A stretch of 53,614 nucleotides of DNA from Clavibacter tessellarius. GTDB lineage: Bacteria > Actinomycetota > Actinomycetes > Actinomycetales > Microbacteriaceae. The notes under the pieces were generated by a model that made no database searches, was not told the origin of the DNA, and was given only the letters and a program-made list of their open reading frames with translations. The first letter of the stretch is position 1, and each line of letters starts with the position of its first letter. Position numbers and translations under genes: made by a program. The DNA is taken from assembly GCF_001618005.1 (NCBI RefSeq), contig NZ_LQXA01000049.1:1-53614 (forward strand), given 5' to 3'. Positions 1 to 8,642 of this stretch are shown piece by piece.

Positions 1-591
1 TCCTCGTCGAAGCCCGCCGCGACCGCGACGACCGAGGCGAACCCGACCGCTCTCGCCACGATCCCGAAGCTCACCGGCGTCGACACCAAGGTCACGCTCG
101 ACTCCGGCTTCACCGGCGCCCTCACGACCCTGGGCCTGACCCCCGGCGTCATCGGCACCGCGACCCTCGACGGCGCCACCGGCACCCTCGCGTTCCCCAT
201 CACCGGCGGCAACGTGAAGTACTTCGACCCGCAGCAGTCCTACCGCCCCTACGTCCAGGGCGAGATCGACCACTCCGGCTCCGGCATCAGCCTCACCGCC
301 GGCTCGACCGTCGTGAAGCTCACCGACTTCGTCATCGACCCCGGCACCAGCCGCCTCACCGGCTCGGTCCAGGTCGGCGACGGCGAGGTCATGAAGGACG
401 TCTACATCTTCAACCTCGACGGCACGACCCTGAAGCCCCTCGCGATGGAGGGCGACAAGGCCGTCCTCGAGGGCACCACGGTCAAGATCAGCCCCGACGC
501 CGCATCGCTGCTGAACAGCACCTTCAAGACCGACGCCGTCACCGACAAGCTCGTCGTCGGCATCGCCAAGATCACCGTCAACACCAAGTAG
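1..591 (+). CDS. C-terminal part of a probably secreted beta-rich protein (5' end outside window)
   Basis: The frame is open from the first base of the window, so 196 codons of the 3' end are seen and the start lies upstream. The visible part opens with an Ala/Thr/Ser/Pro stretch like a linker, followed by a Gly/Thr-rich beta-type domain with phrases such as 'FPITGGNV' and 'GEIDHSGSGISL', then 'LTDFVIDPGTSRLTGSV'. No cysteines and no membrane segment are visible at the C-terminus, so if surface-held it is anchored by its N-terminus. I recognise no family with certainty; domains of this style occur in exported actinobacterial proteins. An internal ATG at 214 exists but the coding signal is continuous across it, so 214 is not the start. 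Confidence 0.75.
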   Translation, partial: SSSKPAATATTEANPTALATIPKLTGVDTKVTLDSGFTGALTTLGLTPGVIGTATLDGATGTLAFPITGGNVKYFDPQQSYRPYVQGEIDHSGSGISLTAGSTVVKLTDFVIDPGTSRLTGSVQVGDGEVMKDVYIFNLDGTTLKPLAMEGDKAVLEGTTVKISPDAASLLNSTFKTDAVTDKLVVGIAKITVNTK

Positions 592-644
592 CACCCACCC
601 GGCTCCGCCGGGACGCACCACCTGCGATCACAGCAGAACGCATC

Positions 645-681
645 GACGGCCTCGTCTCCCTCATCGGGAGCCGGGGCCGTC
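645..681. terminator. Bidirectional intrinsic-type terminator between convergent genes
   Basis: GACGGCC (645-651) pairs with GGCCGTC (675-681), and an inner CTCCC/GGGAG stem closes on a TCATC loop. It sits between the end of the plus gene (591) and the end of the minus cupin gene (714). There is no clear T-run, as is usual in high-G+C actinobacteria. Confidence 0.55.
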
Positions 682-713
682 GTGCGTGCGGGGGCGGATC
701 CCGCGACCTCGCG

Positions 714-1097
714 TCAGCGGAAGTCGCCGACCTGGCGCTCCACCGGAACCGTGCCCGGGACGACCACTTCGCCGGTGTGCGCCGTGGTGACCGTCTCGAT
801 CAGGACGATCTCCACCTCCTCGTCGGCGACCGGGTTGTGCCGCACGCCCCGCGGCACGACGTGGAACTGGCCGGGTCCGAGCACGACCTCCCGGTCGTCG
901 GGCAGCTGGATGCGGAGTCGGCCCGACACGACCAGGAACATCTCGTCCTCGGCGTCGTGCGCGTGCCACGTCAGCTCGCCGAGCAGCTTCGCGACCTTCA
1001 CGTACTGGTCGTTCACCCGCCCCACGACCCGGGGCGTCCAGTGGGCGGTCACCTCGCGGAGCTCGGCGGCGATGTCGGTCACGGGAGGATGCGTCAT
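714..1097 (-). CDS. Cupin-domain protein (small metal-binding beta-barrel)
   Basis: A 127-residue single-domain cupin. Both cupin motifs can be read: motif 1 with G40, H45, H47, E52 and G59, and motif 2 with G76, P82, G84 and H87. The two-His/Glu/His set predicts one bound divalent metal ion in a small beta-barrel. Substrate and activity cannot be told from sequence; the family includes isomerases, dioxygenases and plain binding proteins. The ATG at 1097 is preceded by GGAGGA on the minus strand. It lies 29 nt after the stop of the upstream anchored protein and is probably the last gene of the permease operon that begins at 4638. Confidence 0.85.
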   Translation of the reverse strand: MTHPPVTDIAAELREVTAHWTPRVVGRVNDQYVKVAKLLGELTWHAHDAEDEMFLVVSGRLRIQLPDDREVVLGPGQFHVVPRGVRHNPVADEEVEIVLIETVTTAHTGEVVVPGTVPVERQVGDFR

Positions 1098-1126
1098 GGG
1101 TCCATCCTCCGACGGTCCGCGCGGGA

Positions 1127-2518
1127 TCAGCCGATCGTGACCGCGAAGCCCGCCACGCTGCGGGTCACCGTGCCGGTGGCGAGCTCGACGAAGAGCGTGG
1201 TCACGGTCGAGTCGCGCGGGTTCCGCGGGTAGTCGTCGCTCGCGCCGCGGGCCGGATCCGGCACGGTCTCGAGCAGCGCGAAGCGGCCGTTGGGCGTCAC
1301 CTTCAGGCCCGTGATGCGGGTCCGGGGATCCGCGGGCACGTACACGTCGCTCGCCTTCCCGTCGCGCACGACCACGAGCCGCTGCGTGGCGGTGCCGGTC
1401 CCGGCGTCGAGGGACGTGCGCACGCGGAGCACCGCGGCGTCGTCGCCGGGCACGAACGAGATCGCGCCGTCGTACTGCAGGTCGGCGCCGCCGGTCTCCG
1501 TGGGCAGCCGCGTCTGCTGCGCCGTGCGGAGGTCGATCTCGGTCGTCGAACCCGGATCCGTGACCGCGAGCCGCGTGCCGTCCGCCGAGAACGGGCCGAG
1601 CGTGCCGTGGCGGCCGAGCGGCACGATGGGCGTGGATCCGTCGACCGTCACGAGGTACAGGTCGCCGTCCTGCCCGTGCGCCACGAGCTGCGGGCGGCCG
1701 GGCACGAAGCCCCACGCCTGCACGCTGAGCTCCCGTCCGTCGAGGCCCGTCACGGCAGCTGGGGCGGCACCGGCGCCCACGTCGTCGACCATGAGGGTGT
1801 CGTCGTAGGGCCCGCCGTCCGCGCTCGTGAAGCGGAAGCCGACCGTGGTGCCCGCGTCCTCCGCGTGCAGGTCGTCGAGGGCGCCGCGGCCGGGCAGGGG
1901 GAGGTCGGCCTGGCCGGATCCGTCCAGCGCCGCGATGACGAGCCCGTTCGTGCCGTCGTCCTGGAGCGTCGCGACCACGAGCGACTTCCCGACGACCGCG
2001 TACTCCTGGATCTTCGTGGCCTGGAACACCACGTCGCTCGTGCCCTCGCCGCTCCCGGCGACGTCCTGGCGGAGGATGCGGTCGGCCTGCTGCTCGCCGC
2101 CGCGGACGAGCACGTACATGCCGGGGTCGCCCGTGCGGAACGACGTCGCGAGGTCCGACGCGGGGCCGCCGCCGACGCCCTGGACGCCGTCGATCGACAC
2201 CGTGTAGTCGGCGTCGTAGGCGAGCGGGCGCGTGAAGTCGAGGATGATGCGGTCGGCCTGCGTGTCCACGGTGAAGTCGGCGCCCGGCTCCATCCGCACG
2301 CGGGACGCGTCGATCGGCGCCACCGGCCGGTTCGCCGCGAGCACGAGCCGCTGGCGCGACTGCTGCACGACGGCGAGCGGATCCACGTCGGTGCGCACGA
2401 GCCGCGGCCCCTGGCTGCCGGCGACCGCGAGCAGGCCGCCGGCGACGAGCACGAGCACGAGGATCACGGCGGTGAACGCCCGGCGGAAGGCGCGCGGGGA
2501 TCGGGCGGCGTCGGTCAC
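1127..2518 (-). CDS. Membrane-anchored protein with Ig-like and propeller-like regions
   Basis: 463 residues starting at GTG. Residues 16-36 form one hydrophobic segment after an Arg-rich N-terminus, so the rest should face outside. Residues 60-130 look like a bacterial Ig-like fold ('RIILDFTRPLAYDADYTV'). The remainder has recurring beta-strand segments such as 'GPFSADGTRLAVTDP' and 'VTPNGRFALLETVP', typical of TolB/WD-like propellers. No enzyme motif is visible. It starts 7 nt after the stop of the TIGR03943-type gene, so the two are co-transcribed. This suggests an exported accessory or sensor of the neighbouring permease system, which is inference. Confidence 0.75.
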   Translation of the reverse strand: MTDAARSPRAFRRAFTAVILVLVLVAGGLLAVAGSQGPRLVRTDVDPLAVVQQSRQRLVLAANRPVAPIDASRVRMEPGADFTVDTQADRIILDFTRPLAYDADYTVSIDGVQGVGGGPASDLATSFRTGDPGMYVLVRGGEQQADRILRQDVAGSGEGTSDVVFQATKIQEYAVVGKSLVVATLQDDGTNGLVIAALDGSGQADLPLPGRGALDDLHAEDAGTTVGFRFTSADGGPYDDTLMVDDVGAGAAPAAVTGLDGRELSVQAWGFVPGRPQLVAHGQDGDLYLVTVDGSTPIVPLGRHGTLGPFSADGTRLAVTDPGSTTEIDLRTAQQTRLPTETGGADLQYDGAISFVPGDDAAVLRVRTSLDAGTGTATQRLVVVRDGKASDVYVPADPRTRITGLKVTPNGRFALLETVPDPARGASDDYPRNPRDSTVTTLFVELATGTVTRSVAGFAVTIG

Positions 2519-2525
2519 GGATGGC

Positions 2526-3437
2526 TCAGTAGACGTAGGGGTCGGCGGGCTGGTCGACCTTCGTCACGCCCTGCGGCATCACGGCCAGCGGCTGCCGGCT
2601 CTTCGCGCTCGGGTTCGAGGCGAAGGGGCCCTTCACCTCCACCCACTCGTCGGTCTGGAGCGTCGACTTCCAGCCGGGCTGGTAGACGGGCACGCCGACG
2701 GGCTGCGCGTCGACCGCGCAGCAGGTGACGACGAAGCGGGTCACGTAGAAGACGTCCTCCGGGTCGTCGGGGTCGGCGCTGACGAAGCCCGTGATGTCGA
2801 CGGACTTCGAGGTGAAGAAGGTGGGGTCCGTGGTCTGCGCGAGGAGCTGCGACCAGTCCTTGACGCCGAGCGTGGAGAAGTCGCTCGTGCCGAGGAGCTC
2901 CTGGTCGGGCGCGGCGTCGGAGGAGACCGTGCTCGAGTTGAGGGCACGCTGCGTCACCGTGCTCTGGGTGAGCGTGCGCGGCGGGAGCACGAGGACGGCG
3001 ACGACCGTGATCGTGACGACGGTCGCGACGGCGACGCGGGAGGCGCGGGCGCGGAGGGTGCGGCGGGCGGCGGGCGACGCGGATCCGCCGCCGTCGTGGT
3101 CGTGCGCGTGATCGTGGTCGTCGGCCGCCTCGGCGGGGCGGAGCGCGAACCCGGCGACGGTGGCGACGAGGCCGATGACCGCCATGATCGCCGTGAACAC
3201 GAAGTAGCGCGGGTGGATGTAGAGGCCGAGCTGGCCGGTGATCGTGAGCCACAGCGTCGAGACGATGCACGCGGCGAGGAGCACGAGGCCCACGGTGGAG
3301 GAGGCGCGGCCGCCCGCGGCACGGCGGCGGCGGGCGCGGCGGAGGGCGGGGGCCGCGCGGTCGGCGGTGCGGGTGTCCGCGGCGCTCGCGTCGGCGGGCA
3401 TCGGGTGTCCGTCGGTCCGGTCGTCAGGCGATGGCAT
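2526..3437 (-). CDS. TIGR03943/DUF1980-type permease partner (YcgQ-like)
   Basis: About 303 residues. Three hydrophobic segments are visible (near 49-70, 78-99 and 134-152), followed by an outside domain of about 150 residues. A loop after the second segment carries alternating His/Asp (H108, H110, H112, H114), and adjacent cysteines occur at 239-240 in 'FVVTCCAVDAQPVGVPVY'. This architecture and position match the TIGR03943 protein encoded beside DUF318 permeases (Bacillus ycgQ/ycgR). Its start overlaps the permease stop by 14 nt, giving tight coupling; a second ATG lies 12 codons downstream. The His-rich loop and paired Cys suggest binding of a transition metal, but the substrate is unknown. 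Confidence 0.85.
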   Translation of the reverse strand: MPSPDDRTDGHPMPADASAADTRTADRAAPALRRARRRRAAGGRASSTVGLVLLAACIVSTLWLTITGQLGLYIHPRYFVFTAIMAVIGLVATVAGFALRPAEAADDHDHAHDHDGGGSASPAARRTLRARASRVAVATVVTITVVAVLVLPPRTLTQSTVTQRALNSSTVSSDAAPDQELLGTSDFSTLGVKDWSQLLAQTTDPTFFTSKSVDITGFVSADPDDPEDVFYVTRFVVTCCAVDAQPVGVPVYQPGWKSTLQTDEWVEVKGPFASNPSAKSRQPLAVMPQGVTKVDQPADPYVY

Positions 3438-4638
3438 TGACTCCCCATCCCAGCGCGAGGCTGATCAGCGCGACGACCGAGGTGATCATCACGAGCGTGC
3501 GGGTCGAGTAGGTGGTGCGCATGAGCGCGAGCATCTTCACGTCGATGACCGGGCCGAACACCAGGAAGGCGACGATGCCGCCCGGGAGGAACACGGATCC
3601 GAACGAGAGCACGAAGAACGCGTCGACGTTGGAGCAGACGGAGACGACGAAGGCCAGGAGCATCAGCGCGAGCACCGAGAGGATCGGGCTGCCACCGAGC
3701 GTGACGAGGACCTCGCGCGGCACCGCGACCTGGATGAGGCCGGCCAGCAGGGAGCCGATGACGAGCGCCGGCATGATCGTGGTCGCCTCGCGGCCGAACA
3801 GCGAGATCGACTTCCGGACGCGGGCGCCGCCGTGCGCGTGCGGGTCCGGCAGCGCGCACTCGGCGCGGAACTCGTCGGTGAGGAGCCGGTCGGGCTCGGG
3901 GTGGAGGCTGAACAGCCAGCCGACCACGTTCGCGATGAGGAAGCCGCCGACGAGGCGGGCCACGAGGATCCAGCCGTCCCAGCCGAAGGCCGCGTGCGTC
4001 GTGATGATGGTGATCGGGTTGAGGATCGGCGCGGCCAGCAGGAACGTGATCGACTCCGGCACCGTGAAGCCGCGCACCACCAGGCCGCGCGCGAGCGGCA
4101 CGTTGCCGCACTCGCAGACCGGCAGCGCCATGCCGAGGAACGAGATGCAGGCGCGGCGCGCGAAGGGGTTCCGCGGCAGGCGGCGCTCGATGACGCCGGG
4201 CGGCACCCACACCTGCACGACGATCGACAGGACGATGCCGAGGATCACGAACGGCAGCGACTCCACGATGACGCTGACCGAGAGCGTGACGAGGTCCTGG
4301 AGGCGGTCGGGGAGCACGCTGTCGCCGAGCGCGGGGGAGGCGGCGCGGAGGGCGAGCAGCAGGAGGACGAGGGCGAGGCCCGTGACGAGGCCGGTGCGGA
4401 TCCCGGTGGGGGACGGGCGCGGGGTGTCGTGGTCGTGGGGGTGGTCGTGCGCGGCGGGCGGGGGCGGGGCCGTGAGGGTCGCGGTCGCCGGGCCGGTCGC
4501 CGGGCCGGCTCCCGCCTCGGCGTCGCGGGCACGTCGGTCGCGGATCCGCTCGCGTCGCGGACGCGAGGAGCGCGCGGGCCGGTCGAAGGGCGAGGCGCCG
4601 TCGTCGTCGGGGGTGAAGGGGCTGTGCCGGTCCGTCAT
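3424..4638 (-). CDS. DUF318/ArsP_1-type permease (YcgR-like)
   Basis: 404 residues with an Arg/Pro-rich cytosolic N-terminus, a His-rich stretch (H64, H66, H68, H70) just before the first membrane segment, and about eight hydrophobic segments. The core motif 'PVCECGNVPLARGL' (C175, C177) and the later 'VVSVCSNVDAFF' are characteristic of the DUF318/ArsP_1 permease family. ArsP members export methylated arsenic, but the pairing with a TIGR03943 protein points to the YcgR branch, whose substrate is not established. First gene of a four-gene minus-strand operon. A perfect 8-bp inverted repeat spans the start codon (see the separate entry). Confidence 0.87.
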   Translation of the reverse strand: MTDRHSPFTPDDDGASPFDRPARSSRPRRERIRDRRARDAEAGAGPATGPATATLTAPPPPAAHDHPHDHDTPRPSPTGIRTGLVTGLALVLLLLALRAASPALGDSVLPDRLQDLVTLSVSVIVESLPFVILGIVLSIVVQVWVPPGVIERRLPRNPFARRACISFLGMALPVCECGNVPLARGLVVRGFTVPESITFLLAAPILNPITIITTHAAFGWDGWILVARLVGGFLIANVVGWLFSLHPEPDRLLTDEFRAECALPDPHAHGGARVRKSISLFGREATTIMPALVIGSLLAGLIQVAVPREVLVTLGGSPILSVLALMLLAFVVSVCSNVDAFFVLSFGSVFLPGGIVAFLVFGPVIDVKMLALMRTTYSTRTLVMITSVVALISLALGWGVNAIA

Positions 4639-4648
4639 CGCGGACCGG
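4627..4648. repeat. Inverted repeat spanning the permease start codon
   Basis: CCGGTCCG (4627-4634) and CGGACCGG (4641-4648) are perfect 8-bp arms separated by 6 nt that contain the start codon of the minus-strand permease. In mRNA this could fold and hide the start; as DNA it could be an operator half-site pair. A possible minus-strand -10, TAGGGT, lies further upstream at 4690-4695, so the repeat would be in the 5' untranslated region. Confidence 0.45.
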
Positions 4649-4790
4649 TGGCGCGGGGGCAGGGTCCGGGGGTCGCGCGCACGGGATCCACCCTAACCGC
4701 GGGGGGATCGGACCTCCGTGAGTGCGGCGGCGGGGCGGCGCGCGCGGGGGTCACCGGTCTCCCCGACCGCGGCGGTCGCGGCCGCCGCCG

Positions 4791-5891
4791 TCACCGGTAG
4801 GCCGCCGGGAGCACCGGGCACGCTTCGGCGATCCGCTCGTCCATGGCGCGCGGGAATGGGGTCCAAGGCCGCTCGGCGCGCACGGCGGCGATGAAGTCGT
4901 CGACCGCGGGGACCTCGCCGTCGTACGGCCTCCCCTCCGCGGCGTAGCAGGGGATCAGGTAGGAGAGGTAGTAGTCGTGGATGTAGGCCAGCTCGGCGTC
5001 GGATCGCGGGCCGGCCTCCCGCTGGGGGAAGCGGACCTGGCAGACGTAGACGGCGACCGGATCCGCGTCGGTCAGCTCGTAGCTGTCGTCTCCGACCCTG
5101 GACGCCGTGACGCCCGCGTCCCGCAGGCAGGCGATCTGCTGGTCGATGTGGTCCTCCTCGTCGACCACGCGCTCCGTCTGCACGTCGGGCCGCACCGCGT
5201 CGGGCTCCTGGTCGAGCACGAGGCGCCAGGCCTGATCGGCGCGCACCTGCAGGCTCTCGGCCAGCTCGGCATCGGTCTGCGGGACCGGGACGGGCGGATC
5301 GGCCGTGAAGTCGGGGACGACGGATCCGCGTCGGCCGTCGGGCGTGCCCATCGCCTGGCCGCGCGGGGTGGCGGTCGCGGTGGCGGTGGAGCCGCCGCTC
5401 GAGGGCGGCGGCGAGGCGGTGGTGCGGCCGGCGTCGAGGAGGCCTGCGGCGGAGGCGACGCCGAGCCCGGCGAGCACGAGGACGCCGGCCGCGAGAACCG
5501 CGAGCGGACCGGGTCGGAGCGCCCGGCGGCGGGCGGGCGCGGCGACGGGGGCGTCCGCTGCGCGGTCGTCGTCGAGAGCCGCTGGCGTGGAAGCCGCGTC
5601 CGCGTCCGCTGCCGTGACCGCGGGCCGCTCCGCCGCGAGCAGCGCCGCGCCCTCGTCGACGAGCCGTGCCTCCGCCGCGAGCAGCGCGACGAGCGGCGCC
5701 GGCAGCTCGGCCTCGTCGTACCCCGTGCGCGCGCGGAGGTCGGCGGGGACCTCGACGAGCGGCGCGGTGGATCCGTCGCGGCCGTAGGCGGTGCGTCGCA
5801 GCCCCTCGAGACGGCGCGCGGCATCGGGATCGTCGCGGAGGCGCCGGGCGAGGGCGGCGTCGGGGTCGAGGCCGTCGAGCGGGTCGGACAT
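4791..5891 (-). CDS. Single-pass membrane protein of unknown function
   Basis: 366 residues from the ATG at 5891, chosen because GAGGAGG precedes it at good spacing; the frame extends further upstream but in Arg/Pro-rich low-quality sequence. Residues 1-120 are charged and Ala-rich, 129-151 form one membrane segment, then comes a Ser/Thr/Pro linker and an outside domain (about 185-366) with four cysteines in 'IACLRD', 'YVCQVRF', 'IPCYAAE' and 'EACPVLP', possibly two disulfides. No family is recognised. The arrangement of cytosolic head, anchor and outer domain resembles the tandem pair at 25494-27250, without obvious sequence identity. Confidence 0.75.
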   Translation of the reverse strand: MSDPLDGLDPDAALARRLRDDPDAARRLEGLRRTAYGRDGSTAPLVEVPADLRARTGYDEAELPAPLVALLAAEARLVDEGAALLAAERPAVTAADADAASTPAALDDDRAADAPVAAPARRRALRPGPLAVLAAGVLVLAGLGVASAAGLLDAGRTTASPPPSSGGSTATATATPRGQAMGTPDGRRGSVVPDFTADPPVPVPQTDAELAESLQVRADQAWRLVLDQEPDAVRPDVQTERVVDEEDHIDQQIACLRDAGVTASRVGDDSYELTDADPVAVYVCQVRFPQREAGPRSDAELAYIHDYYLSYLIPCYAAEGRPYDGEVPAVDDFIAAVRAERPWTPFPRAMDERIAEACPVLPAAYR

Positions 5892-6046
5892 GCGGCCTCC
5901 TCGTCGCGGGCCCGGACGCCGCGGCCGTGGGTCCGTGCGGCCGTGCGGTCGTGCGGGTACCGCCCACGGTACGGCGGTGGTCCCGCCGTGGCGAGGCCCC
6001 ATCCGGGTCAGTCGGCGGCCTCCGCGCCGACCCGGCCGGATCGGGC

Positions 6047-6052
6047 CATGAT
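6047..6052 (+). promoter_or_regulatory. -10 element of a leaderless gene (Dabb protein)
   Basis: CATGAT followed by exactly 6 nt and then the ATG at 6059. No ribosome-binding site is present. The spacing puts the transcription start on the start codon. Confidence 0.5.
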
Positions 6053-6058
6053 CCGGAC

Positions 6059-6577
<519 letters not shown>

Positions 6578-6641
6578 TCCCGCGCCCCAGAAGCGGGCCA
6601 GGCCGCCGTCGGGGTCGCGCGCCGGGGACCCTGCGGCCAGC

Positions 6642-7718
6642 ATGGGTGAGGACGCCCGCCGCCCACGATCCGCCGACGAGACGAGTTCCGTGCCCGCATC
6701 CGCCCGCCCCTCCGCCTCCAGCCCGAACGCATCGGCCGACCGGGACGACCCGGCCGCCCTCGCGCCGGATCCGCGCCTCGACGCGCAGACGCGCCGCCCG
6801 CAGTCGTGGATCCGCGCCGTCGCGGTCGCGCTCCTCGCCTGGGTCGTGCTCGGCGTGGGTCTCGGCCTGGCAATCGGCATCACGGACGTGGTGGAGCAGG
6901 CGACCGGCGCCGGCCTGCTCGCCAGGATCGTCCTGCAGGCCGTGCTGATGTCCGCGCTCGTCGTGCCCGCCGTGGTGCTCCTGCGCCGGCGGCTCGATCG
7001 CCGGAGCCTCGCGTCCCTCGGCCTCTCGCGGCGGATCGGGCGGCCGATCGCGCTGGGCGTCGGGGTGGGCGCGGTGACGGGTGCGGTCGTCTGGGTCCCG
7101 GCCGGCCTCCTCGGCTGGATCCGCGTCGACGGCATCGACGCCGCCGCGTTCGTCGGCTTCCTCCTCCTCAACGGCCTCGTGCTCGCGCTCTACGAGGCGA
7201 TCCCGGAGGAGCTCGCCCTCCGCGGGTACATGTGGACGAACCTCCGCGACGGCACCGGCCTCGTCGTCGCCACCCTCGTGACCACCGCCCTCTTCCCCGC
7301 CACCGGCGTCGTGATCGAGTCCGGCCGCTGGATCGTGCGGACGCTCACGGGGTCGGACACCGGCGCCTTCACGCCGATTCCCGCCGGGAACGACGCGGTC
7401 GTGTACGTGCTCCAGCTCGGGCTGTTCGGGCTCGCGCTCATCGCCGCACGGCGGATCCCGGTGGAGGGCGCGCTCCTCATCGCGATGGCGTTCCACTGGA
7501 TGCAGCTCACGGTCACCCGGGTGCTGCTGGGCGGCATGGCCTGGGCGTCGTCGGGCTGGGACGTCGCGTTCGCCGAGCCCGACGCGATCGCGCTGGTGCT
7601 CGTGCACATCGTGCTCGCCGGCATCGTCTTCGTCGCGGTGCGGTGGGGGATGGAGCGGCGGGCGCCCGAGCGGCGGGCGGTGCGCGGAGGCGGTGCCCAG
7701 GATCCCGACCTACGGTAG
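6642..7718 (+). CDS. CPBP-family intramembrane metalloprotease
   Basis: About 358 residues with a polar Ala/Ser/Pro N-terminus of about 60 residues and roughly eight membrane segments. The CPBP (Abi/CAAX protease) motifs are present: the paired glutamates E189-E190 with R194 in 'PEELALRGY', and H285 in 'MAFHWMQL'. These are glutamic or metal-dependent intramembrane proteases; known members process prenylated proteins or act in bacteriocin maturation or immunity, but this one has no such neighbour. Start is uncertain: ATG 6642 has no good ribosome-binding site, and an in-frame GTG at 6690 is an alternative that would shorten only the polar N-terminus. Confidence 0.85.
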   Translation: MGEDARRPRSADETSSVPASARPSASSPNASADRDDPAALAPDPRLDAQTRRPQSWIRAVAVALLAWVVLGVGLGLAIGITDVVEQATGAGLLARIVLQAVLMSALVVPAVVLLRRRLDRRSLASLGLSRRIGRPIALGVGVGAVTGAVVWVPAGLLGWIRVDGIDAAAFVGFLLLNGLVLALYEAIPEELALRGYMWTNLRDGTGLVVATLVTTALFPATGVVIESGRWIVRTLTGSDTGAFTPIPAGNDAVVYVLQLGLFGLALIAARRIPVEGALLIAMAFHWMQLTVTRVLLGGMAWASSGWDVAFAEPDAIALVLVHIVLAGIVFVAVRWGMERRAPERRAVRGGGAQDPDLR

Positions 7719-7722
7719 GTAT

Positions 7723-7742
7723 GTCCATGCGATCGCATGGAC
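7723..7742. promoter_or_regulatory. 20-bp perfect palindrome, candidate operator for the SDR gene
   Basis: GTCCATGCGATCGCATGGAC is an exact palindrome, 5 nt after the CPBP stop and centred about 65 bp before the SDR start. A weaker CCTAC/GTAGG pair lies just upstream (7709-7719). Size and perfect symmetry fit a dimeric repressor site, for example of the TetR type. No regulator gene is adjacent. Confidence 0.6.
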
Positions 7743-7797
7743 CAGTGGCTCCGCCCACGAGACGCGGGCCGCCGTCCCCGACTCGTCAGGAGACCCC

Positions 7798-8586
7798 ATG
7801 ACCACCACCCGCTTCGCCGACCAGGTCGTCCTCATCACGGGAGGCGGATCCGGCCTCGGCCGCGCCGCCGCCGTCCGCCTCGCCTCCGAGGGCGCCCGCC
7901 TCGCCCTCGTCGACATCTCCGAGCAGGGCCTCGCCGCCACCGTCGAGGCCGTCACCGCCGCCGCGCCCGACGCCGAGGTCCTCACCGTCATCGCCGACGT
8001 GTCGCAGGAGTCCGACGTCGACGCCTACGTGCAGCAGACCATCGAGCGCTTCGGCCGCATCGACGGCTTCTTCAACAACGCCGGCATCGAGGGCCGCCAG
8101 AACCTCACCGAGGACTTCACGGCCGCCGAGTTCGACAAGGTCGTCGCCATCAACCTCCGCGGCGTGTTCCTCGGCCTCGAGAAGGTGCTCGCCGTGATGC
8201 GCGCGCAGGGCTCCGGCATGGTCGTGAACACCGCGAGCGTCGGCGGGATCCGCGGCGTCGGCAACCAGTCCGGCTACGCGGCGGCGAAGCACGGCGTCGT
8301 GGGCCTCACCCGCAACTCCGCCGTCGAGTACGGCGAGTTCGGCATCCGCGTCAACGCGATCGCGCCCGGGGCCATCTGGACGCCGATGGTCGAGGCGTCG
8401 ATGAAGCAGATCAGCGCCGACGACCCGCGCGGCGCCGCCGAGCAGTTCATCCAGGGCAACCCGACGAAGCGCTACGGCGAGGCGGAGGAGATCGCGTCGG
8501 TCGTCGCGTTCCTGCTGTCCTCGGACGCCGCGTACGTGAACGCGGCCGTGCTGCCGATCGACGGCGGGCAGTCCGCGAAGTACTGA
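7798..8586 (+). CDS. SDR-family NAD(P)-dependent oxidoreductase
   Basis: 262 residues, a classical short-chain dehydrogenase. The cofactor motif 'TGGGSGLG' is at 14-21, D39 after the second strand favours NAD(H), the structural 'NNAG' is at 93-96, and the catalytic set N119, S147, Y160 and K164 is complete ('SGYAAAKHG'). 'PGAIWTPM' and the C-terminal 'DGGQSAKY' are typical of the glucose-dehydrogenase/FabG-like group, so the substrate is an alcohol or ketone that cannot be named. AGGAGA precedes the ATG. It is a single gene, with the palindrome upstream suggesting substrate- or stress-responsive repression. Confidence 0.93.
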   Translation: MTTTRFADQVVLITGGGSGLGRAAAVRLASEGARLALVDISEQGLAATVEAVTAAAPDAEVLTVIADVSQESDVDAYVQQTIERFGRIDGFFNNAGIEGRQNLTEDFTAAEFDKVVAINLRGVFLGLEKVLAVMRAQGSGMVVNTASVGGIRGVGNQSGYAAAKHGVVGLTRNSAVEYGEFGIRVNAIAPGAIWTPMVEASMKQISADDPRGAAEQFIQGNPTKRYGEAEEIASVVAFLLSSDAAYVNAAVLPIDGGQSAKY

Positions 8587-8642
8587 GCGGCGGGATCCGG
8601 GTCGGTCGGCGCGGGCGGCGGGCCCGGCGCGACCGGCGCGGG

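Noticed and set aside
3238-4800. Long plus-strand open frame opposite the permease operon
   Set aside because: Repetitive Asp/Glu/Arg/His composition with no fold; the minus-strand genes match known families.
8587-8642. Terminator between the SDR and MmpS-like genes
   Set aside because: Only imperfect GC-rich inverted repeats (GGTCG/CGACC) could be drawn; too weak to list.
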